Made by a program: the position numbers and the translations under genes | The notes under the pieces: generated by a model | Seen by the model: only the letters and a program-made list of their open reading frames with translations | Database searches by the model: none | Told to the model about the DNA's origin: nothing | Origin: SG8-41 sp035574195 | GTDB taxonomy: Bacteria; Pseudomonadota; Gammaproteobacteria; Burkholderiales; SG8-41 | Assembly (NCBI GenBank): GCA_035574195.1 | Contig: DATLZE010000086.1 | Span: 1-48,076, forward strand | DNA length: 48,076 nt | Reading direction: 5' to 3' | Part shown: in pieces, positions 7,074 through 14,632 of the stretch | Layout of the letters: each line of letters starts with the position of its first letter | Numbering within the stretch: the first letter of the stretch is position 1

Positions 7074-8687
7074 CTAGCCGGCCCAGCACTGCACGGTGAA
7101 CTGCGCCCCGCCGCGCGTCTCGACGTAGTCGAGGCTCGCGCCGTTCGCCTCGCAGATCTCGCGCGCGAGATAGAGACCGAGCCCGGTGCCGGAGGCGACG
7201 GTGGTGAAGAACGGCTCGAAGAGCTGCGCCCGCGCCTCCGGCGCCACCCCCGGTCCGTCGTCTATCACGTCCAATTTTACAATACCCCCCGCCCGCTCCG
7301 TCGTGACGCGGATCACGATGCTCGAGCGCCGCCGCTGGCAGTGGCGCAGCGCGTTGCGGCACAGGTTCCACATCACCTGGTTGAGGTGCGAGCGGTCGAA
7401 CAGCACTTCGGGGTCCGCGGCGAGATCGAGGCTGAAGATCTCCGGGGCGATTTTTTCGATCTGGGTGAACTGTTCGACGAAATTCTTCAGGAACTCGGAG
7501 AGCCGGAAGCGTTCGCGGTGCGCGCGCTCGCCACGATTGAGCCGCAGCACATCGTTGACCATGCGGTCGAGCCGGCGGGCGTTCTCCTGGATGATGGTGA
7601 CGAGCCGCGCCGCGGTTTCGCTCGCGGGCTGCTCCTCGGCGAGCAGTTCAGCGGCGTGGCTGATCGCTCCGAGCGGATTGCGGATCTCGTGCGCGATGTT
7701 GGCGGTAAGCCGCCCGAGAGCGGCGAGCTTCATCTGGCGCGCCTGAGCCTGCGCCTGGCTCTGGTCCTCGAGAAAGATCACCGCACCGAGCTCGCGGCTC
7801 GCGCCGACCGGCACGAAGCGCGCGCGCACGCTCTCGTTGAGCGGCACGCCTGCCACCGCGTCGCGCCCCGCCCGCAGGCGCCAGTTCTCGAGCTGCGCGG
7901 CGAGCCCCGGAGCGTAGTCCGCGAGCCTCGTCTCGTCTCGCCCGCGCGCGAGCGGCCCGAGCAGGCGTTCGGCCTGCGCGTTGAACTGGCGGATCACGCC
8001 GCGCCCGTCCACCACCAGCACGCCGTCCTGCATATCGCGGATCACCAGCTGGTTCACCTGCGCCATGTTGGCGAGATCGATCTCGCGCTGCGCCGCGAGC
8101 TGCTCGCTCGCCACGGTGTACTTGGCGAGCGTGTGCGCGAGCCAGGCGATCGCGAAATAGGCCGCCGACAGCAACCCTGCCTGCACGTACTGCGCCTCGG
8201 CGGCGCCGAGCCTCAGCACTTCGTAGGTGTGCTCGAGCAGCACCCCGATGCTCGCGAGGGCGGCGAAGAACAGCGCGAGGCGCCCGCGGCTGATCAGGCC
8301 CGCGCCAGCGAGCGTCGTGAGCAGCAGCAGCGCGAGCCCGCTCGAGATGCCCCCGCTCGCGTAGAGCAGGATCACGATGAAGGCGATGTCGCCGGCAACC
8401 TGCAGCGCGAGCTGGAGGTTGAACCGCCGGCGCGCGCTCACCAGCACGAAGCACGCAACGCTGAACGCGATGTAGGCCGCGCCGGCGGCGATGTAGAGCG
8501 TGAGGTCGCGCGAGCCGAACCACAGGTTCTCGCCCCACAGCGCAACGGAGAGCAGCAGCAGCAGCGCCACTGCGAGGCGATAGGCATTGAAGTAGAACAG
8601 CGAGCGCCACAGCGAATCCGGGTATGCGTCGCCGGCGGGGGCCGGCGCCTCGCCCGGCGGTCGCTCGCGCACCGCGATCGTGCTCAT
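7074..8687 (-). CDS. pilS: Membrane sensor histidine kinase, PilS type
   Basis: A 537-residue kinase. Residues about 30-200 form six hydrophobic segments typical of the PilS N-terminus. A PAS region (about 225-320) with VIRDMQDGVLVVDGRG follows, then a HisKA domain with phospho-acceptor H333 in AHEIRNPLGAISHA, and a catalytic ATPase domain with the N-box NLCRNALRHC, G1 DDGPGV and G2 GTGLGLYLA. It most likely phosphorylates the response regulator encoded 92 bp downstream. The ATG at 8687 overlaps the upstream PP0621-type stop by 4 bp (ATGA), so the two are probably translationally coupled. Assignment to PilS rests on topology and context; another membrane NtrB-like kinase cannot be excluded. 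Confidence 0.87.
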   Translation of the reverse strand: MSTIAVRERPPGEAPAPAGDAYPDSLWRSLFYFNAYRLAVALLLLLSVALWGENLWFGSRDLTLYIAAGAAYIAFSVACFVLVSARRRFNLQLALQVAGDIAFIVILLYASGGISSGLALLLLTTLAGAGLISRGRLALFFAALASIGVLLEHTYEVLRLGAAEAQYVQAGLLSAAYFAIAWLAHTLAKYTVASEQLAAQREIDLANMAQVNQLVIRDMQDGVLVVDGRGVIRQFNAQAERLLGPLARGRDETRLADYAPGLAAQLENWRLRAGRDAVAGVPLNESVRARFVPVGASRELGAVIFLEDQSQAQAQARQMKLAALGRLTANIAHEIRNPLGAISHAAELLAEEQPASETAARLVTIIQENARRLDRMVNDVLRLNRGERAHRERFRLSEFLKNFVEQFTQIEKIAPEIFSLDLAADPEVLFDRSHLNQVMWNLCRNALRHCQRRRSSIVIRVTTERAGGIVKLDVIDDGPGVAPEARAQLFEPFFTTVASGTGLGLYLAREICEANGASLDYVETRGGAQFTVQCWAG

Positions 8688-8923
8688 CCGGCGCGTCGCT
8701 GCGGCCGGTGCGCGCGCTGGTGCTCGACCGAGCAATAATGGGCGCCCTGCGCGGCGATGCTCTCGCTGCGCGGAAGATGCACCCCGCACTGCGCGCACTG
8801 CACCATGTCCTCACCCGCTGCCGGTGGCGGCGGCGCGCTGGCGCGGCCCACGCGCCGGCGGTAGGCCCTCAGGATCCAGTAGACGAGCAGCAGCCCCAGG
8901 GCGAGCAGGATGATCTTTCCCAA
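8684..8923 (-). CDS. Small PP0621-family membrane protein
   Basis: A 79-residue protein with one N-terminal membrane helix (KIILLALGLLLVYWILRAYRRR), a Pro-rich spacer and a cytoplasmic cysteine motif MVQCAQCGVHLPRSE-...-YCSVEH that could bind zinc. This is the layout of the PP0621 family, usually found just before pilS. The start is a TTG at 8923 with GGGAGG upstream; no ATG or GTG is available before the helix. Its stop overlaps the pilS start. Function is not established; proximity suggests a role with the kinase. Confidence 0.8.
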   Translation of the reverse strand: MGKIILLALGLLLVYWILRAYRRRVGRASAPPPPAAGEDMVQCAQCGVHLPRSESIAAQGAHYCSVEHQRAHRPQRRAG

Positions 8924-9043
8924 GCGAGACCTCGCCTCCCTCCGCAGCCGGCGGGCGCGGGCTAGTGTGCCCCAAGCCCGCGCATGCGTCGAGCCCCGGG
9001 AAGCGCACGCTGCGCGGGCGGGATGGCGGAAAGCGGGGGAAAA

Positions 9044-9121
<78 letters not shown>

Positions 9122-9172
9122 ACGGACCGCGGCCCGCCGCCGGCCGTCAACCACCCGCTCGAGCCTTACCGG

Positions 9173-9201
9173 AAAAAAACCGCGCGGCGAAACCGGGCGG
9201 T
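9173..9201 (-). terminator. Intrinsic terminator after ispB
   Basis: On the minus strand a 9-bp stem with one mismatch (ACCGCCCGG / CCGCGCGGT) and a 5-nt loop is followed by seven T residues. It lies about 40 bp after the ispB stop, so it should end the ispB transcript before the tRNA-Pro gene. Confidence 0.75.
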
Positions 9202-9206
9202 CTTGG

Positions 9207-9239
9207 GCTGATCGCTGAAAGCCGGCGGCTGACAGCTAC
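9207..9239. repeat. Degenerate heptamer repeat after ispB
   Basis: Five consecutive 7-nt words close to GCTGAYM (for example GCTGATC then GCTGAAA) end at the ispB stop codon. This is one of several 7-nt-period gap fillers in the window; see findings. Confidence 0.55.
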
Positions 9240-10208
9240 TCAATAGGTCCGCGTCACCGCGAACTCGGCCAATTGTAGCAAATAATCGCGCTGCCTTGAA
9301 TCCGGAATGCGGGCGAGCGCGCGGCACGCCGCGTCCGATTCAGCGCGCGCGCGCGCGCGCGCATACTCGAGCGCCCCCGTCGCTCGGATCGCCTCGACCA
9401 CGGCGGCGAGCCCGTCCCGTCCGCCGGTCTCGATCGCCCGGCGCACGACCCCCGCCTGCCGCGGCGTTCCGCGCCGCATCACGTGGATGAGCGGCAGCGT
9501 GGGCTTGCCCTCGGCGAGGTCGTCGCCCAGGTTCTTGCCGATCAGCGCCGGCTCTCCGGAGTAATCGAGCACGTCGTCAATGAGCTGAAACGCGACGCCG
9601 AGACGGGTGCCGTAATCGGCGATCGCCTCCTCCTCCTCGCTCGAGGCCTCGCCCAGAATCGCGCCGAGCCGCGTCGCCGCCTCGAAGAGCTTCGCCGTCT
9701 TGCGGCGGACCACTCCGAGGTAGCCCTCCTCGTCGAGATCCGGGTTGTGGCAGTTCATGAGCTGCATCACCTCGCCCTCGGCGATTGCGTTGGTCGCGTC
9801 CGCGAGCACTCTGAGCACGCGCATGCTGTCCACGCCCACCATCATCTGGAACGCCCGAGAATAGACAAAGTCGCCGACCAGCACCGCTGCGGCGTTGCCG
9901 AAGAGGGCGTTCGCGGTCGCCCGCCCGCGCCGCAGCCCCGAATCGTCCACCACGTCGTCGTGCAACAGCGTGGCGGTATGAATGAACTCCACCACCGCGG
10001 CGAGCTGGTGGTGGTGAGTCCCGCGGTAGCCGAAAGCCCCGGCGGAGAGCAGCAACAGCATCGGCCGCAGGCGCTTGCCGCCGCCGCCCACGATGTAGCC
10101 GGCCACTTGGCGGATCAGGGCGACGTCGGAATCGAGGCGCGCGCGGATCACCTCGTCCACAGCGTGCATGTCCGCCGCCACGAATTCCCGCACCGCCTCC
10201 AGTGACAC
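9240..10208 (-). CDS. ispB: Octaprenyl diphosphate synthase
   Basis: A 322-residue trans-polyprenyl diphosphate synthase that builds the ubiquinone side chain. Both aspartate-rich motifs are present: the first in LLHDDVVDDSGLRRG (DDxxD) and the second in QLIDDVLDY. The lysine/arginine pocket GGGGKRLRP is also seen. The GTG at 10208 gives VSLEAVREFVAADMHAVD, the family N-terminus and normal length; the nearest ATG (11 codons later) would delete the first helix. It is divergent from rplU, the standard arrangement in proteobacteria. Chain length (C40) is inferred from orthology. The C-terminal part is encoded across a (GC)10 run. Confidence 0.94.
   Translation of the reverse strand: MSLEAVREFVAADMHAVDEVIRARLDSDVALIRQVAGYIVGGGGKRLRPMLLLLSAGAFGYRGTHHHQLAAVVEFIHTATLLHDDVVDDSGLRRGRATANALFGNAAAVLVGDFVYSRAFQMMVGVDSMRVLRVLADATNAIAEGEVMQLMNCHNPDLDEEGYLGVVRRKTAKLFEAATRLGAILGEASSEEEEAIADYGTRLGVAFQLIDDVLDYSGEPALIGKNLGDDLAEGKPTLPLIHVMRRGTPRQAGVVRRAIETGGRDGLAAVVEAIRATGALEYARARARAESDAACRALARIPDSRQRDYLLQLAEFAVTRTY
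9343..9362. repeat. (GC)10 dinucleotide run inside ispB
   Basis: Twenty bases of uninterrupted GC alternation encode part of an Ala-Arg stretch near the ispB C-terminus. It is the longest pure dinucleotide run I noticed in the window. It can adopt Z-form DNA and is prone to slippage. Confidence 0.9.
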
Positions 10209-10233
10209 CGCCGCCCCGCCGAAAAGGAGGGTG

Positions 10234-10242
10234 ATGATACCA
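10234..10242 (-). promoter_or_regulatory. Candidate extended -10 promoter of ispB
   Basis: On the minus strand TGGTATCAT forms an extended -10 (TG-n-TATCAT) ending 26 bp before the GTG start, which gives a leader of about 19 nt. No good -35 is visible, as is usual for extended -10 promoters. Confidence 0.45.
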
Positions 10243-10322
10243 GCAAAAGCTGCGCGTCTCGCTCGCAGCCCGCTAACCCTTTGATGCCGAACGGCAACCG
10301 GGGGTTCGCCCGCGCGGTTTTT

Positions 10323-10351
10323 TTGACTAACCGGCGCGATTTTTGTAGAAT
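10323..10351 (+). promoter_or_regulatory. Strong sigma-70 promoter of rplU-rpmA
   Basis: TTGACT (10323-10328) and TAGAAT (10346-10351) are spaced by exactly 17 bp. Each hexamer is a 5/6 match. The start point near 10358 leaves a leader of about 28 nt before rplU. A strong promoter fits a ribosomal protein operon. Confidence 0.8.
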
Positions 10352-10385
10352 GCGCCGCTTTCCCAGGCAGAACCCGGGGTTTCCC

Positions 10386-10697
10386 ATGTACGCTGTGGTC
10401 AGGACCGGCGGCAAGCAGTATCGCGTGAGCGCCGGCGAGAAGCTTCGCATCGAGCAGATTGCGGCCGCAGTCGGCCAGGAGATCGTGCTCGGCGAGGTGC
10501 TGATGGTGGCCGACGGCGAGGCGGTCAGGGTGGGCACGCCGCTCGTCGAGGGCGCGGCGGTGAGGGCGAAGGTGCTCGGCCACGGCCGAGCGGACAAGGT
10601 GCGCATCTTCAAGCTCAAGCGCCGCAAGCACTACCGCAGGACCCAGGGCCACCGCCAGAATTACACCGAGATCGAGATCCTCGGCATCGCGCAGTAG
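10386..10697 (+). CDS. rplU: 50S ribosomal protein L21
   Basis: A 103-residue L21 with the family start MYAVVRTGGKQYRV and the rRNA-binding end KRRKHYRRTQGHRQ-x-Y-T. Length is typical. It is the first gene of rplU-rpmA, with a strong promoter directly upstream and only 18 bp to rpmA. No strong Shine-Dalgarno is visible (GGGGTTTCCC precedes the ATG). Confidence 0.98.
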   Translation: MYAVVRTGGKQYRVSAGEKLRIEQIAAAVGQEIVLGEVLMVADGEAVRVGTPLVEGAAVRAKVLGHGRADKVRIFKLKRRKHYRRTQGHRQNYTEIEILGIAQ

Positions 10698-10715
10698 GAA
10701 GCAGGAGGCTACGGC

Positions 10716-10973
10716 ATGGCACACAAGAAGGCAGGCGGCAGTTCCCGCAACGGGCGCGATTCGCACTCGAAGCGCCTCGGCGTGAAGCGCTACGGGGGCG
10801 AGCTCGTGCACGCCGGCGGCATCATCGTGCGCCAGCGCGGCACCAAGGTGCGCCCCGGCGAGAACGTCGGCGTGGGCCGCGACCACACGCTCTTCGCCAA
10901 GGTGACCGGCCGCGTGCAATTCGCGCAGAAGGGCCCGGACAACCGTACGACGGTGAGCGTCGTTCCCGCCTGA
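10716..10973 (+). CDS. rpmA: 50S ribosomal protein L27
   Basis: An 85-residue L27 starting MAHKKAGGSSRNGRDS, the N-terminal tail that reaches the peptidyl-transferase centre. There is no N-terminal extension of the kind cleaved in Firmicutes. It has a strong AGGAGG ribosome binding site and is followed by an intrinsic terminator, so rplU-rpmA forms a bicistronic operon. Confidence 0.98.
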   Translation: MAHKKAGGSSRNGRDSHSKRLGVKRYGGELVHAGGIIVRQRGTKVRPGENVGVGRDHTLFAKVTGRVQFAQKGPDNRTTVSVVPA

Positions 10974-10993
10974 GCCGGGCCGGAGCTCGCCGC

Positions 10994-11021
10994 AAGCCCT
11001 GTCGCGCGACAGGGCTTTTTT
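10994..11021 (+). terminator. Intrinsic terminator after rpmA
   Basis: A perfect 10-bp stem (AAGCCCTGTC / GACAGGGCTT) with loop GCGC runs straight into six T residues. It lies 20 bp after the rpmA stop and separates the ribosomal operon from obgE. Confidence 0.93.
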
Positions 11022-11042
11022 GTTTCCCGGCCTCAGCTCATC

Positions 11043-12131
11043 ATGAAGTTCGTTGACGAAGCGGTGATCGAGGTCCACGCCGGCAAGGGCGGCGACGGCT
11101 GCGCGAGCTTCCGGCGCGAGAAGTTCGTGCCGCGTGGCGGGCCCGACGGCGGTGACGGCGGGCGCGGCGGTAGCATCTACGCGGTGGCCGATCGCAACCT
11201 CAACACGCTCATCGACTACCGCTACGCGCGCATCCACCGCGCGCGCGACGGCGAGAACGGCCGCGGCTCGGACCAGTACGGCAAGTCGGCCCCGGACGTC
11301 GTGCTGCGCGTGCCGGTCGGCACCGTGGTGAGCGACCTCGAGACCGGCGAGCTCATCGCCGACCTCGATCACGACGGCGCCCGCGCGCTGCTCGCGCGGG
11401 GCGGCGCCGGGGGGCTCGGCAATCTCCACTTCAAGTCGAGCGTCAACCGCGCCCCGCGCCAGTTCACGCGCGGCGAGCCCGGCGAGTCGCGACGGCTCAG
11501 GCTCGAGCTCAAGCTGCTCGCCGACGTGGGGCTGCTCGGCATGCCCAACGCCGGCAAGTCCACCTTGCTGCGCGCCGTCTCCGGCGCGCGCCCCAAGGTG
11601 GCCGACTACCCCTTCACCACGCTCGCGCCCGGCCTCGGCGTGGTGCGGGTCGGCGTCGGACGCAGCTTCGTGCTCGCCGACATTCCGGGACTGATCGAGG
11701 GCGCGGCCGAGGGTGCTGGCCTCGGCCACCAGTTCCTGCGGCACCTCGCGCGCACCCGCCTGCTGCTGCACCTCGTGGACATCGCCCCCCTCGACCCCGC
11801 AGCCAACCCTGCGCGCGAGGCGCTGGCGATCGCCGAGGAGCTCAGGAAATACGATGAGGCGCTCTACCGCAAGCCGCGCTGGCTGGTGCTCAACAAGATC
11901 GACCTCGTGCCCCCCGCAGAGCGGTCTCGGCGGGTGAAGCGCCTGCTGCGCGATTTGGGCTGGAAAGGCAAAAGCTTTATCATTTCGGCGTTCACCGGGG
12001 AAGGCTGCCGCGAGCTCGTCACAGCGGTCATGGAACACCTCGAGCGCCAAACCCCGAACGCCGAGGGTGCCGAGCAAGGCGAGGCCCGCACGAGAAAACG
12101 GCGAAAAGCGAGTCAGGAGCAACGCGCTTGA
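11043..12131 (+). CDS. obgE: Obg-family GTPase
   Basis: A 362-residue Obg/CgtA GTPase, which associates with the 50S subunit and acts in ribosome assembly and stress control. The glycine-rich Obg fold fills residues 1-158 (GKGGDGCASFRREKF, GGDGGRGG). The G domain has G1 GMPNAGKS (166-173), switch I TT around 192, G3 DIPG (213-216), G4 NKID (284-287) and G5 SAF (315-317). The C-terminal tail is short, charged and basic, unlike the acidic tails of some orthologues. The position after rplU-rpmA is conserved across proteobacteria. It probably has its own promoter because a terminator precedes it. Confidence 0.97.
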   Translation: MKFVDEAVIEVHAGKGGDGCASFRREKFVPRGGPDGGDGGRGGSIYAVADRNLNTLIDYRYARIHRARDGENGRGSDQYGKSAPDVVLRVPVGTVVSDLETGELIADLDHDGARALLARGGAGGLGNLHFKSSVNRAPRQFTRGEPGESRRLRLELKLLADVGLLGMPNAGKSTLLRAVSGARPKVADYPFTTLAPGLGVVRVGVGRSFVLADIPGLIEGAAEGAGLGHQFLRHLARTRLLLHLVDIAPLDPAANPAREALAIAEELRKYDEALYRKPRWLVLNKIDLVPPAERSRRVKRLLRDLGWKGKSFIISAFTGEGCRELVTAVMEHLERQTPNAEGAEQGEARTRKRRKASQEQRA

Positions 12132-12203
12132 CCCGAAGCAAAGCGGCCCTCGTTTTCCTGCGGCCCGCGCGCCCCCTGCACCCTCTGCGGTGAGAGGCCC
12201 GCC

Positions 12204-13322
12204 GTGTCATCCGTCCTGGAAAAAGCAAAACGACTGGTGGTGAAGGTCGGCTCCGCCCTGGTCACCGACGAGGGGCGCGGGCTCGATCTCGCGGCGCTCA
12301 CCCGCTGGGCGGGCGAGGTCGCCGAGCTGCGGCGCGCGGGGCGCGAGGTGGTGCTGGTCTCGAGCGGGGCGATCGCCGCCGGTATCCAGCGCCTCGGGTG
12401 GAAGCGGCGCCCGCGCGCGCTACACGAGCTGCAGGCAGCGGCTGCGGTCGGTCAGATGAGCTTGATCCAGGCCTACGAATCGTGCTTCCGCAGCCACGGC
12501 ATGATGACTTCGCAGATCCTGCTCACGCACGACGATCTCGCCGATCGCAAGCGCTATCTCAACGCCCGCTCGACGCTGCGCACCCTGCTCGCGCTCAACG
12601 TAATCCCGATCATCAACGAGAACGACACCGTCGCGGTCGACGAGATCCGCTTCGGCGACAACGACACGCTCGCTGCGCTCGTCACCAACCTGGTCGAGGC
12701 CGATGCGCTGGTGATCCTCACCGACCAGGCGGGGCTCTATGACCGCGATCCGCGCAGGGACCCCGCCGCGACGCTGGTGCGGGAGGCGCGCGCCGACGAC
12801 CCTGCGCTCGAGGCGATGGCGGGCGGCACCGGCAGCGCTCTGGCGGCCGGCGGCATGATCGCCAAGGTGCTGGCGGCGCGGCGCGCAGCGCGCAGCGGCG
12901 CCCACACGGTGATCGCCTCGGGGCGGGAGGAGAACGTCCTCACGCGGCTCGCCTGCGGCGAGCGCATCGGCACGCTGCTCATCGCACCCGCGCCCACGCT
13001 CGCCGCGCGCAAGCAGTGGCTCGCCGACCACCTGCAGGTGCGGGGGAGCCTGCTGCTCGATGCCGGCGCGGTGCGCGCGCTCACCCAGCATGGCAAGAGC
13101 CTGTTGCCGATCGGAGTCCACGAGGTGCACGGCGAGTTCGAACGCGGGGAGGTGGTGAGCTGCCTCGACGAAGCGCGGCGCGAGATCGCCCGCGGGCTCG
13201 TGAACTACAGCTCTTCGGAGACGCGCCGCATCCTGCGCACGCCTTCCTCAGAGATCGAGTCGAAGCTCGGCTACGTGGACGAGCCCGAGCTCATCCACCG
13301 CGACAACCTGGTGCTGCTCTAG
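12204..13322 (+). CDS. proB: Glutamate 5-kinase with PUA domain
   Basis: A 372-residue enzyme that phosphorylates glutamate, the first step of proline synthesis. The amino-acid-kinase domain covers about 1-255, with VVKVGSALVT at the ATP site, LVSSGAIAAG, and INENDTVAVDEIRFGDNDTLAA for substrate binding. A PUA domain (about 275-360) follows, as in most proteobacterial ProB. The stop shares a CTAG with the stop of the convergent CNP1-like gene, a 4-bp overlap. proA is not adjacent. The order obgE-proB is typical of betaproteobacteria. Confidence 0.96.
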   Translation: MSSVLEKAKRLVVKVGSALVTDEGRGLDLAALTRWAGEVAELRRAGREVVLVSSGAIAAGIQRLGWKRRPRALHELQAAAAVGQMSLIQAYESCFRSHGMMTSQILLTHDDLADRKRYLNARSTLRTLLALNVIPIINENDTVAVDEIRFGDNDTLAALVTNLVEADALVILTDQAGLYDRDPRRDPAATLVREARADDPALEAMAGGTGSALAAGGMIAKVLAARRAARSGAHTVIASGREENVLTRLACGERIGTLLIAPAPTLAARKQWLADHLQVRGSLLLDAGAVRALTQHGKSLLPIGVHEVHGEFERGEVVSCLDEARREIARGLVNYSSSETRRILRTPSSEIESKLGYVDEPELIHRDNLVLL

Positions 13323-13840
13323 CGCAGGCGCAGCCCCTCGCGTCGGAGCGCCTCCCGGATCTCGCCGAGGGTGGCGGGCCGTGCGCGCTCGGGACAGAAA
13401 AAGTCGGCGTAGAGCACGAAGTGGTGGCGGTTCACCTCGCGGTCCTCGATGCGGCGCCACTTCGGATCGCGCGCCCGCGTCCAGCCGCCGTCGGCGCGGC
13501 CCACCGCGTAGATCTTGTGCTCGCGCGTCTCGCAGCGAATGCCCTCGAACGAGACGTTGGTCGCGCCCCCCGCGCTGCGCACCAGCAGCGTGTAGCGCAC
13601 CACGCCGTCCTCGCCCACCGACAGCGAGGCCGCATCCACGTAGAAGCGGTGCGGGCTCGTCGCGCTCGCCTCGAACGGGATCAGGCTCGCGGGCGCGGGA
13701 TAGGGAGGGAGCCGGGCCTCGATTTCCTTCCACGGCTTCTGCGCCTCGTCGAAGTCCGCCTCCCAGCCGCGCCACTGCGCAGAGGCCGCCGCGGCGGCGA
13801 GCGCGGCCGCGGCGGCAAGCGCTCCCGCCCTACGCCGCAT
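13319..13840 (-). CDS. CNP1-like exported protein
   Basis: A 173-residue protein with an Ala-rich signal peptide (residues 1-24, cleavage after ASA) followed by a domain resembling the CNP1-like family of betaproteobacteria: DFDEAQKPWKEIEA-x-LPPYPAP near the start, then VRYTLLVRSAGGATNVSFEGIRC, RARDPKWR and a cysteine in DFFCP. Function is unknown; it should be periplasmic. The ATG at 13840 starts the signal peptide. The order proB/CNP1/rppH/proS occurs in related genomes, whereas here a rubrerythrin cluster lies between CNP1 and rppH. Confidence 0.8.
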   Translation of the reverse strand: MRRRAGALAAAAALAAAAASAQWRGWEADFDEAQKPWKEIEARLPPYPAPASLIPFEASATSPHRFYVDAASLSVGEDGVVRYTLLVRSAGGATNVSFEGIRCETREHKIYAVGRADGGWTRARDPKWRRIEDREVNRHHFVLYADFFCPERARPATLGEIREALRREGLRLR

Positions 13841-13964
13841 AGAGATAGCCGCGGTTCGCGGGCAGCTCGAGCGGGCGGCCGGCGAGAGCCTCTCTGGCGA
13901 TCGGTCGTGCGCGCGGCATGACGCCGCCGAGGATAGCACAGGTGGCAGGAGCGCCCCGCCCGCT

Positions 13965-14567
13965 TCAGCCGACGAGGTCTCCGACAAGGGAATCGCGGAC
14001 CGCGTCCTCGACGCGGGCGATCTCCGCCGTGTACTCGGGGTGATCCACTCCGACCGAGAGGGAAGCGCCCTGCTTCAGCGCCCGGATCATCGCGGGCTCG
14101 AGCTCGAAGCGCAGAAAGTGCACCGAGGAGGTCTTCTCGGCGGTCTCGCGCTCCAAGTCCTCGTCGGCGATGGCATAGACGCGCGGGTGCCCTTGCACCC
14201 GCACCCAGACCCGGTCCTCGATGCCGATCAGCTTCGCGAGCATGCGGCGCCGCTCCTCGAGATCGGGATACTCGATCATCAGGGTCGCCTTCCAGTTGGT
14301 GCCGTCCGGAACCAGAGGGTTGTAGGCGTCGAGCTCGTCCTGGATGCCCTCCTCCTCGAAGATGCGCTCGGCGCGCAGCATTTCCTGGATCTGGTAGCGG
14401 ATGGTGAGCTCGTCCTCGAAGACGAGGGTCAGGTTATCGCCGAGGTGCAGCGTGCGCTTCTTCTTGTGCGCCATCACCTGCGCGCGGAACTTCGGCCGCG
14501 CCTTGGCGTAGGCTTCGAGCGTCATCAGGCTTTCGCGGGTGATCTGTGGCATGGCGTCGTCGCTCAT
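13965..14567 (-). CDS. DUF3501 family protein
   Basis: A 200-residue cytoplasmic protein matching DUF3501 in layout: I-T-x-E-S-L-M-x-L-E-x-Y at the start, RTLHLGDNLTLVFEDELTIRYQIQEMLRAE, and SVHFLRFEL in the second half. Its biochemical role is unknown. DUF3501 genes are typically linked to a rubrerythrin and a CCG-domain Fe-S oxidoreductase, exactly the two genes upstream here, which suggests a shared role in peroxide or redox stress. The 65-bp gap to the Fe-S gene is filled by short repeated words. Confidence 0.85.
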   Translation of the reverse strand: MSDDAMPQITRESLMTLEAYAKARPKFRAQVMAHKKKRTLHLGDNLTLVFEDELTIRYQIQEMLRAERIFEEEGIQDELDAYNPLVPDGTNWKATLMIEYPDLEERRRMLAKLIGIEDRVWVRVQGHPRVYAIADEDLERETAEKTSSVHFLRFELEPAMIRALKQGASLSVGVDHPEYTAEIARVEDAVRDSLVGDLVG

Positions 14568-14573
14568 TTCATT

Positions 14574-14615
14574 ACTCGTCGCTCGTTGTCCGCTTGCCTT
14601 GCTCGTTGTTGCCGG
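14574..14615. repeat. Degenerate heptamer repeat between DUF3501 and Fe-S genes
   Basis: About six 7-nt words related to ACTCGTC and GCTCGTT fill most of the gap. Register is kept poorly after the first two, so this is one of the weaker examples of the 7-nt-period fillers. Confidence 0.4.
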
Positions 14616-14632
14616 AAACGAGCCGCTTCTTC

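Noticed and set aside
10232..10284. A short plus-strand frame at 10234 right after a perfect AAAAGGAGG
   Set aside because: It has only 16 codons, lies upstream of the rplU promoter, and coincides with the ispB extended -10 on the other strand. The ribosome-site match is probably chance.
13830..13919. A 29-codon minus-strand frame ahead of the CNP1-like gene
   Set aside because: It overlaps the CNP1 start, has no ribosome binding site and no recognised family. Its composition looks protein-like, but that is not enough.
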